Of a stretch of DNA of 64,000 nt, positions 10,408 to 21,917 are shown piece after piece. This DNA is from Neoarius graeffei (Eukaryota > Chordata > Actinopteri > Siluriformes > Ariidae). The position numbers were made by a program, and so were the translations under genes. Positions within the stretch are counted from its first letter, which is position 1. Each line of letters starts with the position of its first letter. The stretch lies in NCBI RefSeq assembly GCF_027579695.1, contig NC_083572.1, positions 19,010,421 to 19,074,420 of the forward strand, in the 5' to 3' direction. Under the pieces are notes generated by a model. It did not search any database, was not told where the DNA came from, and saw nothing but the letters and a program-made list of their open reading frames with translations.

Positions 10408-13327
10408 CCATATGACTGCGCCATCGACCTCCTGCCAGGCACCGCACCCCCTAAGGGCCGTCTCTACTCCCTGTCAGCCCCGGAGAGAAAGGCCATGGAG
10501 GACTACATAAATGACTCTCTGGCTGCCAGCCTAATCCGTCCATCATCCTCTCCTGCCGGAGCTGGATTTTTCTTTGTGGGGAAGAAGGATGGTTCTCTTC
10601 GTCCCTGCATAGATTACCGGGGCTTGAACGACATTACGGTTAAGAACTGCTACCCTCTGCCACTACTCTCCTCTGCCTTTGAACTACTGCAAGGGGCCAC
10701 AGTGTTCACCAAGCTAGATCTCCGGAACGCTTACCATCTGGTGCGAGTGAGAGAAGGCGACGAGTGGAAGACTGCGTTCAACACCCCGACGGGACACTAT
10801 GAATATCTGGTCATGCCATTCGGTCTCACCAATGCCCCAGCAGTGTTCCAGGCACTGGTAAACAACATCCTCAGAGACATGCTCAACAAGTTCGTTTTTG
10901 TTTACTTGGACGACATTTTGATCTTCTCTAAAACCCTGTCTGAGCACACCCACCACGTCCAGTTGGTCCTGTGCCGCCTGCTTGAGAATTCATTGTTTGT
11001 GAAAGCCGAGAAGTGCGAGTTCCACGCTCAGTCTGTCTCGTTCCTGGGATATGTGGTTACCGAGGGCAGCATACAAATGGACCCTGTGAAGGTGTTGGCA
11101 GTGACATCGTGGCTGGTCCCAGAGAGCCGTAAGAAACTGCAGCAGTTCCTGGGGTTCACCAACTTCTATAGGAGGTTCATCCGGGGCTACAGCACCGTGG
11201 CAGCCCCACTCACCGCACTGACCAGCATCAAACAGTCCTTCCAATGGACGGCAGCAGCTGACAAAGCCTGCGAAACCCTCAAGGCCCGTTTCACTTCAGC
11301 TCCCATCCTCCGGATGCCTGACACCGAGCGGCAGTTTGTGGTGGAGGTAGATGCTTCGGATGTGGGAGTCAGGGCTGTGCTTTCCCAGCGGGCAGCTGAG
11401 GATGGAAAAATGCACCCCTGCACCTTCTACTCCCGAAGACTGACCCCAGCAGAGAGCAATTACGACATCGGCAATCGCGAGCTACTGGCGGTCAAGCTCG
11501 CCCTCGAGGAGTGGCGCCACTGGTTGGAGGGGTCTAAGGTTCCGTTTGTGGTCTGGACAGACCACAAAAACCTGGAATATATCCGGACAGCCAGGAGGCT
11601 AAACTCCCGCCAGCGCCGGTGGTCACTATTCTTCACACGCTTCAACTTTGTCCTTTCCTACCGTCCTGGCACCCGCAACATCAAACCGAATGCACTCTCC
11701 CAGATGTTTCAGAGGGATGAGGCTTCCAAGGAGGAATTAACACCCATCCTCCCAAGCCCCTGTGTCGTTGCTGCCCTGACCTGGGACATCGAGGAGCAGG
11801 TTTGAGAGGCCATCAGGGACCAGCCAGGCCCCAGCGCTTGCCCCTCCAACTGTCTCTACGTCCCAGCCGACCTGAGGTCTCAGGTGATTCAATGGGGACA
11901 CAACTCCCGCCTGGCCTGTCACCCTGGGGGTCACACGCTCCCTCCATCTGCTGTCTCAGCAATTCTGGTGGCCGTCGATGAGGAGGGACATCCAGGATTT
12001 TGTGAGAGCCTGCCCCACTTGCAACCAGCACAAGTCCCCCAGGCAGCCCCCAGCCAGGTTAATCCAGCCCCTGCCAGTACCCATGCGTCCCTGGTCCCAT
12101 GTCTCCCTGGACTTTGTTACTGGTCTTCCTCCATCGGAAGGTAATACGGTCATCCTCACCATCGTGGACCGCTTCAGTAAGATGACCCACTTTGTGCCTC
12201 TCCCTAAACTGCCAACTGCTAAGGAGACTGCCCGGGTCATCTTAGAACATGTCTTTTGGGTCCATGGCCTGCCCAGGAATATCGTTTCCGACCGGGGCCC
12301 ACAGTTCTCCGCCAGTTTCTGGAGGGAATTCTGCCACCTCCTCGGGGTCACTGCCAGTCTGTCGTCCGGGTTTCACCCACAGTCTAATGGCCAAACTGAG
12401 CGCATGAATCAGGAACTGGAAAAGGCACTTAGGTGTGTGGCTTCGCGCAACCCCCACACCTGGGCTCAACATCTGCTCTGGGTGGAATATGCCCACAACT
12501 CCCTCACCAGCTCTGCCACCGGACTCTCCCCCTTCCAGTGTGTGTATGGGTATCAACCAACTCTGTTTACCAGCCAGGAGGGAGAAGCCACCTGCCCGTC
12601 TGCTCTTGCCTACGCCCGCCGCTGCTGCCGCACATGGGCCCAGGCCCGCACCGCACTCCTGAAGTCCAGTACCAGCTATGCTATTGGGGCTAACCGGCGG
12701 AGGACCCCTGCACCCGTTTACCATGTCGGCCAGAAGGTATGGTTGTCGGCTCGAGACCTACCACTACGGGTGGAGTCATACAAATTGGCGCCTCGCTACA
12801 TCGGACCCTTTCCCATACAGAAGGTCATCAGTCCCACGGCAGTTCGGCTGCTGCTGCCCAAGACCATGAGGATACATCCCATCTTCCACATCTCCAAACT
12901 CAAACTGGTGCACGAGAGCCCCCTGGTCCTGGCAACACCGCCGCCTCCTCCTCCACGCTTCATTGATGGTGGACCAGTCTACACGGTCCGGCGACTGCTC
13001 CGCTTGCGACGTAGGGGTAGGGGCATCCAATACTTGGTAGACTGGGAGGGTTCTGGTCCTGAGGAGAGGGCATGGGTCCCTGCTGGAAGGATTCTGGATC
13101 CGGCCCTCATCGCCGACTTCCATCAACTACACCCTGACCAGCCCTCCATCCGACGGGGTCGACGTAGGGGTTCTCACCGTGCGGATCCCCTTCCGGACCC
13201 TGCCCCTGCGCCAGTGCCCGAGCCTAACACTGAACCGAATCCTGGGCGGGGGCCCTTGGATGACGAGTCTTCCGACAGTGAAGATGGTGCGGAGGCTATG
13301 GACACTGACCGGTCAGAGGAATTCTGA
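10408..13327 (+). pseudogene. Chromovirus pol: reverse transcriptase, RNase H, integrase, chromodomain, broken
   Basis: This continues in the gag frame. Reverse transcriptase spans about 10408-11060, with [10 protein letters not shown] near 10710 and an intact Y-L-D-D near 10903. RNase H spans about 11290-11650, with V-D-A-S-D near 11350. A TGA at 11803-11805 interrupts the linker. A G run at 11926-11930, one base out of phase, moves the rest to another frame, which is open 11978-13327. Integrase there has the H-H-C-C zinc region across the break, the D-F-V-T-G block, D-R-G-P-Q-F, and the catalytic Glu block N-G-Q-T-E-R. A chromodomain lies at about 12976-13130 with the aromatic Y-L-V-D-W-E motif, used in this clade to target chromatin. 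An acidic tail ends the frame. Confidence 0.9.
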
Positions 13328-13792
13328 CCCTCCACGAGGATTCCCCCTCCTCCTGCCCGTCTTGGTGGATCTGTGGCTAGGGACTTCTGGAGCCGTCCCT
13401 TGGGGGGGGGGTTCTGTCATGGTCCTACCTGTAGGTTTCCTCTCTTCAGGTAACATCTTCACTCCTCTCCACTCAGCATTACCGGCCACACCCGCATACA
13501 CTTCCTCTTATTAACTCTCAGTGGCTGTCATTGGCTGTTGCCTATCACCTTCTCCTCCTCTGTGTGTATTTAAGCTGCTGTCCTCCCTAGCTTCAGTGTC
13601 AGATCGTCTTCTAGGCGTCGAGTCCGTCAACTCTTCAGTCCTGGTAACCTGACCCTGCATTTCTGTCCCTTATCTTGCTACCTGATCTGTGACTCTGTGT
13701 TCCAGCCTGTTCCCCATTCCTGCCTGTTGTGCTGCCCTGTCTGTGTGCTGAGGGACTGCTCGCTGGGAGACTGCCTGAACACCTAGTGCACA

Positions 13793-13880
13793 CAGACAGG
13801 ATCAAATGTTGTCAGAGTAGGGAGGCTGTAAGCTGACAAGCTTACAGCCTCCCTACTCTGACAACATTTGATCCTGTCTG
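13793..13880. repeat. 42-bp perfect hairpin in 3' LTR
   Basis: Arms 13793-13834 and 13839-13880 are exact complements around the 4-nt loop gaca. The right arm is the first part of the 5S-like domain; the left arm is its inverted copy, absent from the 5' LTR. Confidence 0.93.
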
Positions 13881-13931
13881 ATCTTTGCTCCTAAGCAGGA
13901 TCAAGCCTGGTCAGTGCTTGGATGGGAGACC
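13840..13931 (+). other. 5S rRNA-like domain in 3' LTR
   Basis: This is the same 92-nt domain as in the 5' LTR. The C-box core TTGGATGGGAGACC (13918-13931) is kept. The A-box is worn (CCTAAGCAGGATC instead of GCTAAGCAGGGTC). Presence in both LTRs shows the domain was in the element before this insertion. Confidence 0.83.
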
Positions 13932-14090
13932 GCAGACATCACCACCATGCTCCCACCAGCCATCCCTGCCTCTCAGTCCTCCTGCCACTGAACTTCACAC
14001 ATGCACATCCTCCCAACTCCCTTTGCCCTGTTATCAATAAAACTCAACGTTTAACTTGCGCTCTTGGGTCCTCGTCTGTTTCTCCTGACA

Positions 14091-14189
14091 AAAATTAGCT
14101 CATGTTTAAAGTCATTAAAATTCTGTAAAGCTGCTTTGCGACAATGTCTATTGTTAAAAGCGCTATAAAAATAAACTTGACTTGACTTG
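14091..14189 (+). mobile_element. CR1/L2-like LINE copy 2, 3' tail (right of LTR element)
   Basis: LINE 3' UTR resumes after the 3' LTR with CTGTAAAGCTGCTTTGCGAC and ends in the ACTTGACTTG tail. The 7-bp duplication acatcgg at 14190-14196 marks the end of the whole insertion. Confidence 0.85.
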
Positions 14190-14594
14190 ACATCGGCTGT
14201 GGACAGACACAGCACCTGGTTGTTGGGAGGAGGAATGGTCTTCCTCGCTGCCACGCCATTCTGTGCCTCAAATCATGCATAGAAGCTGCTCAGCGCATCA
14301 GGAAGAGAGGCATCATTGTCACAGGCAGGTGGTGTTGTCCTGTAGTTTGTGATGGCTTGGATGCCCTGCCACATGTTCCATGTTGCCGCTGTCCTGGAAG
14401 TAGCTGTGGCTTCTCTGGGCTTGTGCACACTCTGCTGTTCTGATGGCCCGAGACAGTTTGGCCCTTGCTACTCTTAGGGCCGCCCTGTCACCTGCTCTGA
14501 AAGCAGCGTCTCGGGTCCTCAGTATAGTGCACACACAGTAATCCACGGCTTCTGGTTGGGAAGAGTGATGATGGGCTAAGAGACAGTACATCAT
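14190..14594 (-). pseudogene. Rex1-like LINE, upstream fragment
   Basis: The minus strand reads as the linker between endonuclease and reverse transcriptase: [25 protein letters not shown], ending L-C-L-S-T-A-D-V, which continues in frame at 7239. Its right end is cut by the Tc1-like relic starting near 14595. Confidence 0.75.
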
Positions 14595-14810
14595 CAGTGC
14601 ACTTGCCACCTTATTAATAACATTCATTTATGCACTTATCCAATCAACCAATCACATGGCACCTGTGCAATGTATAAAATCATTCACAAAGAGGTCAAGA
14701 GCTCCAATTAATGTTCACATCAACTTTAACATGTGTTATGGTAGCTGGTGCTAGATTGTGCCAAACCTGCTGATCTCCTGGAGTTCTGACATAGAGGAGA
14801 TTAAACAGAA
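14595..14810 (+). mobile_element. Tc1-like relic, 5' end
   Basis: The terminal block GCCACCTTATTAATAACATTC near 14606 is the complement-type partner of the end at 26675-26690 (CCTAATAAAGTGGCTAGTG). The text then follows a Tc1-like family that I know as common in fish, with a decayed start of the transposase. The first SINE of the array cuts it at 14810. The relic resumes in each array spacer, after the array (22541-22815), and perhaps at 26530-26690. Confidence 0.65.
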
Positions 14811-15180
14811 TCTCATCTCATCTCATTATCTCTAGCCGCTTTATCCTGTTCTACAGGGTCGCAGGCAAGCTGGAGCCTATACCAGCTGACTACGGGCGAA
14901 AGGTGGGGTACACCCTGGACAAGTCACCAGGTCATCACAGGGCCGACACATACACAGACAACCATTCACACTCACATTCACACCTACAGTCAATTTAGAG
15001 TCACCAGTTAACCTAACCTGCATATCTTTGGACTGTGGGGGAAACCGGAGCACCCGGAGGAAACTCACGCGGACACGGGGAGAACTCCACACAGAAAGGC
15101 CCTCGCCGGCCACGGGGCTCAAACCCAGACCTTCTTGCTGTGAGGCGACAGCACTAACCACTACACCACCGTGCCGCCTC

Positions 15181-15435
15181 ATTAAAGAGAATGGTGATTT
15201 TTAAAAAACAACAACCTTCCACTAAGTAGCAGTTCTGTGGATGGAAATGTCTTGACAAAGGACAGAGGAGAATGGCCAGGCTGGTTTGAGCTGATATAAA
15301 AGGTAAAATAATCCAAATAACCACTCTTTACAACCATGGCGAGCAGAAAAGCATCTCATAATGCGCAATACATTGAACCTTGGGGCAGACTGAATACAAC
15401 TGCAGAAGACCACATAAGGATCCACTTCACTTCTC
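15181..15435 (+). pseudogene. Array spacer: Tc1-like transposase DNA-binding region fragment (first of nine)
   Basis: Read in the frame containing Y-N-C-R-R-P-H, the spacer resembles the second helix-turn-helix region of a Tc1-like transposase, with stops. The others begin near 15789, 16411, 17027, 17634, 18241, 18889, 20404 and 21918. Each also shows a TATAAAA-like string and an ATG in a good start context (ACAACCATGG), which I take as chance. Confidence 0.6.
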
Positions 15436-18400
15436 ATCATCTCTAGCCGCTTTATCCTTCTACAGGGTCGCAGGCAAGCTGGAGCCTATCCCAGCTGACT
15501 ATGGGCGAAAGGCGGGGTACACCCTGGACAAGTCTCCAGGTCATCACAGGGCTGACAAATAGACACAGACAACCATTCACACCTACGGTCAATTTAGAGT
15601 CACCAGTTAACCTAACCTGCATGTCTTTGGACTGTGGGGGAAACCGGAGCACCCGGAGGAAACCCACGCGGACACGGGGAGAACATGCAAACTCCGCACA
15701 GAAAGGCCCTCGCCGGCCCCGGGGCTTGAACCCAGGACCTTCTTGCTGTGAGGCGACAGCGCTAACCACTACACCACTGTGCCGCCTCATTAAAGAGAAT
15801 GGTGATTTTTAAAAAACAACAACCTTCCACTAAGTAGCAGTTCTGTGGATGGAAATGTCTTGACAAAGGACAGAGGAGAATGGCCAGGCTGGTTTGAGCT
15901 GATATAAAAGGTAAAATAATCCAAATAACCACTCTTTATAACCATGGCGAGCAGAAAAGCATCTCATAATGCCCAATGCATTGAACCTTGGGGCAGACTG
16001 AATACAACTGCAGAAGACCACATAAGGATCCACTTCACTTCTCATCTCATCTCATCTCATTATCTCTAGCCGCTTTATCCTTCTACAGGGTCGCAGGCAA
16101 GCTGGAGCCTATCCCAGCTGACTATGGGCGAAAGGCGGGGTACACCCTGGACAAGTCGCCAGGTCATCACAGGGCTGACACATAGACACAGACAACCATT
16201 CACACCTACGGTCAATTTAGAGTCACCAGTTAACCTAACCTGCATGTCTTTGGACTGTGGGGGAAACCGGAGCACCCGGAGGAAACCCACGCGTACACGG
16301 GGAGAACATGCAAACTCCGCACAGAAAGGCCCTCGCCGGCCATGGGGCTCAAACCCAGACCTTCTTGCTGTGAGGCGACAGCACTAACCACTACACCACC
16401 ATGCCGCCTCATTAAAGAGAATGGTGATTTTTAAAAAACAACAACCTTCCACTAAGTAGCAGTTCTGTGGATGGAAATGTCTTGACAAAGGACAGAGGAG
16501 AATGGCCAGGCTGGTTTGAGCTGATATAAAAGGTAAAATAATCCAAATAACCACTCTTATAACCATGGCGAGCAGAAAAGCATCTCATAATGCGCAATAC
16601 ATTGAACCTTGGGGCAGACTGAATACAACTGCAGAAGACCACATAAGGATCCACTTCACTTCTCATCTCATCTCATTATCTCTAGCCGCTTTATCCTTCT
16701 ACAGGGTCGCAAGCAAGCTGGAGCCTATCCCAGCTGACTATGGGCGAAAGGCGGGGTACACCCTGGACAAGTCGGCAGGTCATCACAGGGCTGACACATA
16801 GACACAGACAACCATTCACACCTACGGTCAATTTAGAGTCACCAGTTAACCTAACCTGCATGTCTTTGGACTGTGGGGGAAACCGGAGCACCCGGAGGAA
16901 ACCCACGCGTACACGGGGAGAACATGCAAACTCCGCACAGAAAGGCCCTCGCCGGCCACGGGGCTCAAACCCAGACCTTCTTGCTGTGAGGCGACAGCAC
17001 TAACCACTACACCACCGTGCCGCCTCATTAAAGAGAATGGTGATTTTTAAAAAACAACAACCTTCCACTAAGTAGCAGTTCTGTGGGTGGAAATGTCTTG
17101 ACAAAGGACAGAGGAGAATGGCCAGGCTGGTTTGAGCTGATATAAAAGGTAAAATAATCCAAATAACCACTCTTTACAACCATGGCGAGCAGAAAAGCAT
17201 CTCATAATGCGCAATACATTGAACCTTGGGGCAGACTGAATACAACTGCAGAAGACCACATAAGGATCCACTTCACTTCTCATCATCTCTAGCCGCTTTA
17301 TCCTTCTACAGGGTCGCAGGCAAGCTGGAGCCTATCCCAGCTGACTATGGGCGAAAGGCGGGGTACACCCTGGACAAGTCTCCAGGTCATCACAGGGCTG
17401 ACACATAGACACAGACAACCATTCACACCTACGGTCAATTTAGAGTCACCAGTTAACCTAACCTGCATGTCTTTGGACTGTGGGGGAAACCGGAGCACCC
17501 GGAGGAAACCCACGCGTACACGGGGAGAACATGCAAACTCCGCACAGAAAGGCCCTCGCCGGCCACGGGGCTCAAACCCAGACCTTCTTGCTGTGAGGCG
17601 ACAGCACTAACCACTACACCACCGTGCCGCCTCATTAAAGAGAATGGTGATTTTTAAAAAACAACAACCTTCCACTAAGTAGCAGTTCTGTGGGTGGAAA
17701 TGTCTTGACAAAGGACAGAGGAGAATGGCCAGGCTGGTTTGAGCTGATATAAAAGGTAAAATAATCCAAATAACCACTCTTTACAACCATGGCGAGCAGA
17801 AAAGCATCTCATAATGCGCAATACATTGAACCTTGGGGCAGACTGAATACAACTGCAGAAGACCACATAAGGATCCACTTCACTTCTCATCATCTCTAGC
17901 CGCTTTATCCTTCTACAGGGTCGCAGGCAAGCTGGAGCCTATCCCAGCTGACTATGGGCGAAAGGCGGGGTACACCCTGGACAAGTCTCCAGGTCATCAC
18001 AGGGCTGACACATAGACACAGACAACCATTCACACCTACGGTCAATGTAGAGTCACCAGTTAACCTAACCTGCATGTCTTTGGACTGTGGGGGAAACCGG
18101 AGCACCCGGAGGAAACCCACGCAGACACGGGGAGAACATGCAAACTCCGCACAGAAAGGCCCTCGCCGGCCCCGGGGCTTGAACCCAGGACCTTCTTGCT
18201 GTGAGGCGACAGCGCTAACCACTACACCACTGTGCCGCCTCATTAAAGAGAATGGTGATTTTTAAAAAATAACAACCTTCCACTAAGTAGCAGTTCTGTG
18301 GATGGAAATGTCTTGACAAAGGACAGAGGAGAATGGCCAGGCTGGTTTGAGCTGATATAAAAGGTAAAATAATCCAAATAACCACTCTTTATAACCATGG

Positions 18401-19499
18401 CAAGCAGAAAAGCATCTCATAATGCCCAATGCATTGAACCTTGGGGCAGACTGAATACAACTGCAGAAGACCACATAAGGATCCACTTCACTTCTCATCT
18501 CATCTCATCTCATCTCATCTCATCTCATCTCATCTCATTATCTCTAGCCGCTTTATCCTTCTACAGGGTCGCAGGCAAGCTGGAGCCTATCCCAGCTGAC
18601 TATGGGCGAAAGGCGGGGTACACCCTGGACAAGTCGCCAGGTCATCACAGGGCTGACACATAGACACAGACAACCATTCACACCTACGGTCAATTTAGAG
18701 TCACCAGTTAACCTAACCTGCATGTCTTTGGACTGTGGGGGAAACCGGAGCACCCGGAGGAAACCCACGCGTACACGGGGAGAACATGCAAACTCCGCAC
18801 AGAAAGGCCCTCGCCGGCCACGGGGCTCAAACCCAGACCTTCTTGCTGTGAGGCGACAGCACTAACCACTACACCACCGTGCCGCCTCATTAAAGAGAAT
18901 GGTGATTTTTAAAAAACAACAACCTTCCACTAAGTAGCAGTTCTGTGGATGGAAATGTCTTGACAAAGGACAGAGGAGAATGGCCAGGCTGGTTTGAGCT
19001 GATATAAAAGGTAAAATAATCCAAATAACCACTCTTATAACCATGGCGAGCAGAAAAGCATCTCATAATGCGCAATACATTGAACCTTGGGGCAGACTGA
19101 ATACAACTGCAGAAGACCACATAAGGATCCACTTCACTTCTCATCATCTCTAGCCGCTTTATCCTTCTACAGGGTCGCAGGCAACCTGGAGCCTATCCCA
19201 GCTGACTATGGCCGAAAGGCGGGGTACACCCTGGACAAGTCTCCAGGTCATCACAGGGCTGACACATAGACACAGACAACCATTCACACCTACGGTCAAT
19301 TTAGAGTCACCAGTTAACCTAACCTGCATGTCTTTGGACTGTGGGGGAAACCGGAGCACCCGGAGGAAACCCACGCGTACGCGGGGAGAACATGCAAACT
19401 CCGCACAGAAAGGCCCTCGCCGGCCACGGGGCTCAAACCCAGACCTTCTTGCTGTGAGGCGACAGCACTAACCACTACACCACCGTGCCGCCTCATTAA

Positions 19500-20403
19500 A
19501 GGCCCGGTCCCACTGCACTTATGGATGCAAAGAGGATGTAAAACGTAAAAAAATATTTGCCATCCGTTGGAAAACGCTATGCATCCGTTGTGTACTCATT
19601 GCATACGTGCTTCATACGCTCTATCCATCGAGCATCCGTCCACTGTGATTTCATCCGCGCAAAAAGTTTTTAGCTGCACAAAACTTTTAGAACGGATGAA
19701 CTTTCCTCCATGTACGATGTAAATCCGCGACATATACGAGCAACAAACGTTCTATGTCCGTTATCATCCGTTAAACGTCTGCTGTATCCTCTCTGCATCC
19801 TCTGGGCATCCTCGCAACTCATATCCGCTGCAGCTGAAAACGGAAAGAGGGAGGAAAGATAAGGTACATGAAACGTCTATTCATCGTTAGTAGCACGGAA
19901 ATAGAAAGGATGTAAGCGTATGCATCTCGTATATAAAGTATTCAAAACGGACAAAGCGTTTATATCTGGGATGTATCTCGTATATTTAGGATGTCTGGAG
20001 TATGTCTAGAGTATGTAGAAGGACACCTAGCGCAGTGAACGGTCTGCATCCGATATACATCCGCGCAACATCCCCTTTGTTTCCGTTAGGCGTACGTGAT
20101 GCAGCCCCTTCACCCGCTATGCATCCGCTCTTTCTGCTATGCGTCCGCTTCTCAGTTATCACCGGTAACCCCTTCGGAGCTGTCATCCACTTCCATCCGC
20201 TTTCATCCGCTAGGCTTCCTATGAACATGCGTTTAACATCCCCGCTATATACTACCCACGTCCGTTCTTTTCCGTTCTGTTTTCGCAAATTTTGTCCATT
20301 TCTGGAGCGGATGAAAACGGATAGAGCCACCCCCGAAATTTTGCTCGTCCGCTGTGTCCTTTTTGCATACGTTTTGTGTCCATCGGCCAGTGGGACCGGG
20401 CCT
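19500..20403. mobile_element. 904-bp TIR element (Harbinger-like MITE), copy 1
   Basis: Perfect 16-bp inverted ends AGGCCCGGTCCCACTG are flanked by a 3-bp TAA duplication (19497-19499 and 20404-20406). Neighbouring array units show the empty site. The interior holds no transposase but dozens of CATCCG/CGGATG and related CGTCC words in both orientations, like subterminal transposase-binding repeats. A TWA-type 3-bp duplication suggests PIF/Harbinger. Confidence 0.85.
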
Positions 20404-21013
20404 TAAAGAGAATGGTGATTTTTAAAAAACAACAACCTTCCACTAAGTAGCAGTTCTGTGGATGGAAATGTCTTGACAGAGGACAGAGGAGAATGGCCAG
20501 GCTGGTTTGAGCTGATATAAAAGGTAAAATAATCCAAATAACCACTCTTTACAACCATGGCGAGCAGAAAAGCATCTCATAATGCGCAATACATTGAACC
20601 TTGGGGCAGACTGAATACAACTGCAGAAGACCACATAAGGATCCACTTCACTTCTCATCATCTCTAGCCGCTTTATCCTTCTACAGGGTCGCAGGCAACC
20701 TGGAGCCTATCCCAGCTGACTATGGCCGAAAGGCGGGGTACACCCTGGACAAGTCTCCAGGTCATCACAGGGCTGACACATAGACACAGACAACCATTCA
20801 CACCTACGGTCAATTTAGAGTCACCAGTTAACCTAACCTGCATGTCTTTGGACTGTGGGGGAAACCGGAGCACCCGGAGGAAACCCACGCGTACGCGGGG
20901 AGAACATGCAAACTCCGCACAGAAAGGCCCTCGCCGGCCACGGGGCTCAAACCCAGACCTTCTTGCTGTGAGGCGACAGCACTAACCACTACACCACCGT
21001 GCCGCCTCATTAA

Positions 21014-21917
21014 AGGCCCGGTCCCACTGCACTTATGGATGCAAAGAGGATGTAAAACGTAAAAAAATATTTGCCATCCGTTGGAAAACGCTATGCATCC
21101 GTTGTGTACTCATTGCATACGTGCTTCATACGCTCTATCCATCGAGCATCCGTCCACTGTGATTTCATCCGCGCAAAAAGTTTTTAGCTGCACAAAACTT
21201 TTAGAACGGATGAACTTTCCTCCATGTACGATGTAAATCCGCGACATATACGAGCAACAAACGTTCTATGTCCGTTATCATCCGTTAAACGTCTGCTGTA
21301 TCCTCTCTGCATCCTCTGGGCATCCTCGCAACTCATATCCGCTGCAGCTGAAAACGGAAAGAGGGAGGAAAGATAAGGTACATGAAACGTCTATTCATCG
21401 TTAGTAGCACGGAAATAGAAAGGATGTAAGCGTATGCATCTCGTATATAAAGTATTCAAAACGGACAAAGCGTTTATATCTGGGATGTATCTCGTATATT
21501 TAGGATGTCTGGAGTATGTCTAGAGTATGTAGAAGGACACCTAGCGCAGTGAACGGTCTGCATCCGATATACATCCGCGCAACATCCCCTTTGTTTCCGT
21601 TAGGCGTACGTGATGCAGCCCCTTCACCCGCTATGCATCCGCTCTTTCTGCTATGCGTCCGCTTCTCAGTTATCACCGGTAACCCCTTCGGAGCTGTCAT
21701 CCACTTCCATCCGCTTTCATCCGCTAGGCTTCCTATGAACATGCGTTTAACATCCCCGCTATATACTACCCACGTCCGTTCTTTTCCGTTCTGTTTTCGC
21801 AAATTTTGTCCATTTCTGGAGCGGATGAAAACGGATAGAGCCACCCCCGAAATTTTGCTCGTCCGCTGTGTCCTTTTTGCATACGTTTTGTGTCCATCGG
21901 CCAGTGGGACCGGGCCT
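21014..21917. mobile_element. 904-bp TIR element, copy 2 (duplicated with array unit)
   Basis: The sequence appears identical to copy 1 at an offset of exactly 1,514 bp. The adjoining SINEs share private variants (GCAACCTGG and TATGGCCG), so the copy arose by duplication of the array unit, not by new transposition. Confidence 0.88.

Larger units (their letters stand above)
8438..14090 (+). mobile_element. Ty3/Gypsy chromodomain LTR retrotransposon (chromovirus)
   Basis: This 5,653-bp element has LTRs of 629 bp (8438-9066) and 676 bp (13415-14090), both bounded by TGTCAT...GACA. A 5-bp target duplication aaaat flanks it (8433-8437 and 14091-14095). The order inside is gag, protease, reverse transcriptase, RNase H, integrase, chromodomain, with no envelope gene. 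A G-rich polypurine tract (13401-13411) precedes the 3' LTR. By eye the LTRs differ at about 20 substitutions in 625 aligned bases, plus one large indel. Pol order and chromodomain place it with the sushi-ichi-like fish chromoviruses. Stops and a frame change make this copy defective. Confidence 0.95.
13415..14090 (+). repeat. 3' LTR of the chromovirus
   Basis: It matches the 5' LTR apart from about 20 substitutions and a net 47-bp insertion before the 5S-like domain that creates a long hairpin (13793-13880). TATTTAA is at 13567-13573 and AATAAA at 14036-14041. LINE 3' UTR resumes right after it. Confidence 0.92.

Noticed and set aside
12242-13126. Long minus-strand open frames under the integrase region
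   Set aside because: They are shadows of the GC-rich pol frame on the other strand, which carries integrase and chromodomain motifs.
20002-20406. 134-codon frame (repeated at 21516-21920) inside the 904-bp TIR element
   Set aside because: Its composition reflects the CATCCG-type words of the element; there is no transposase motif, and it runs out through the terminal repeat.
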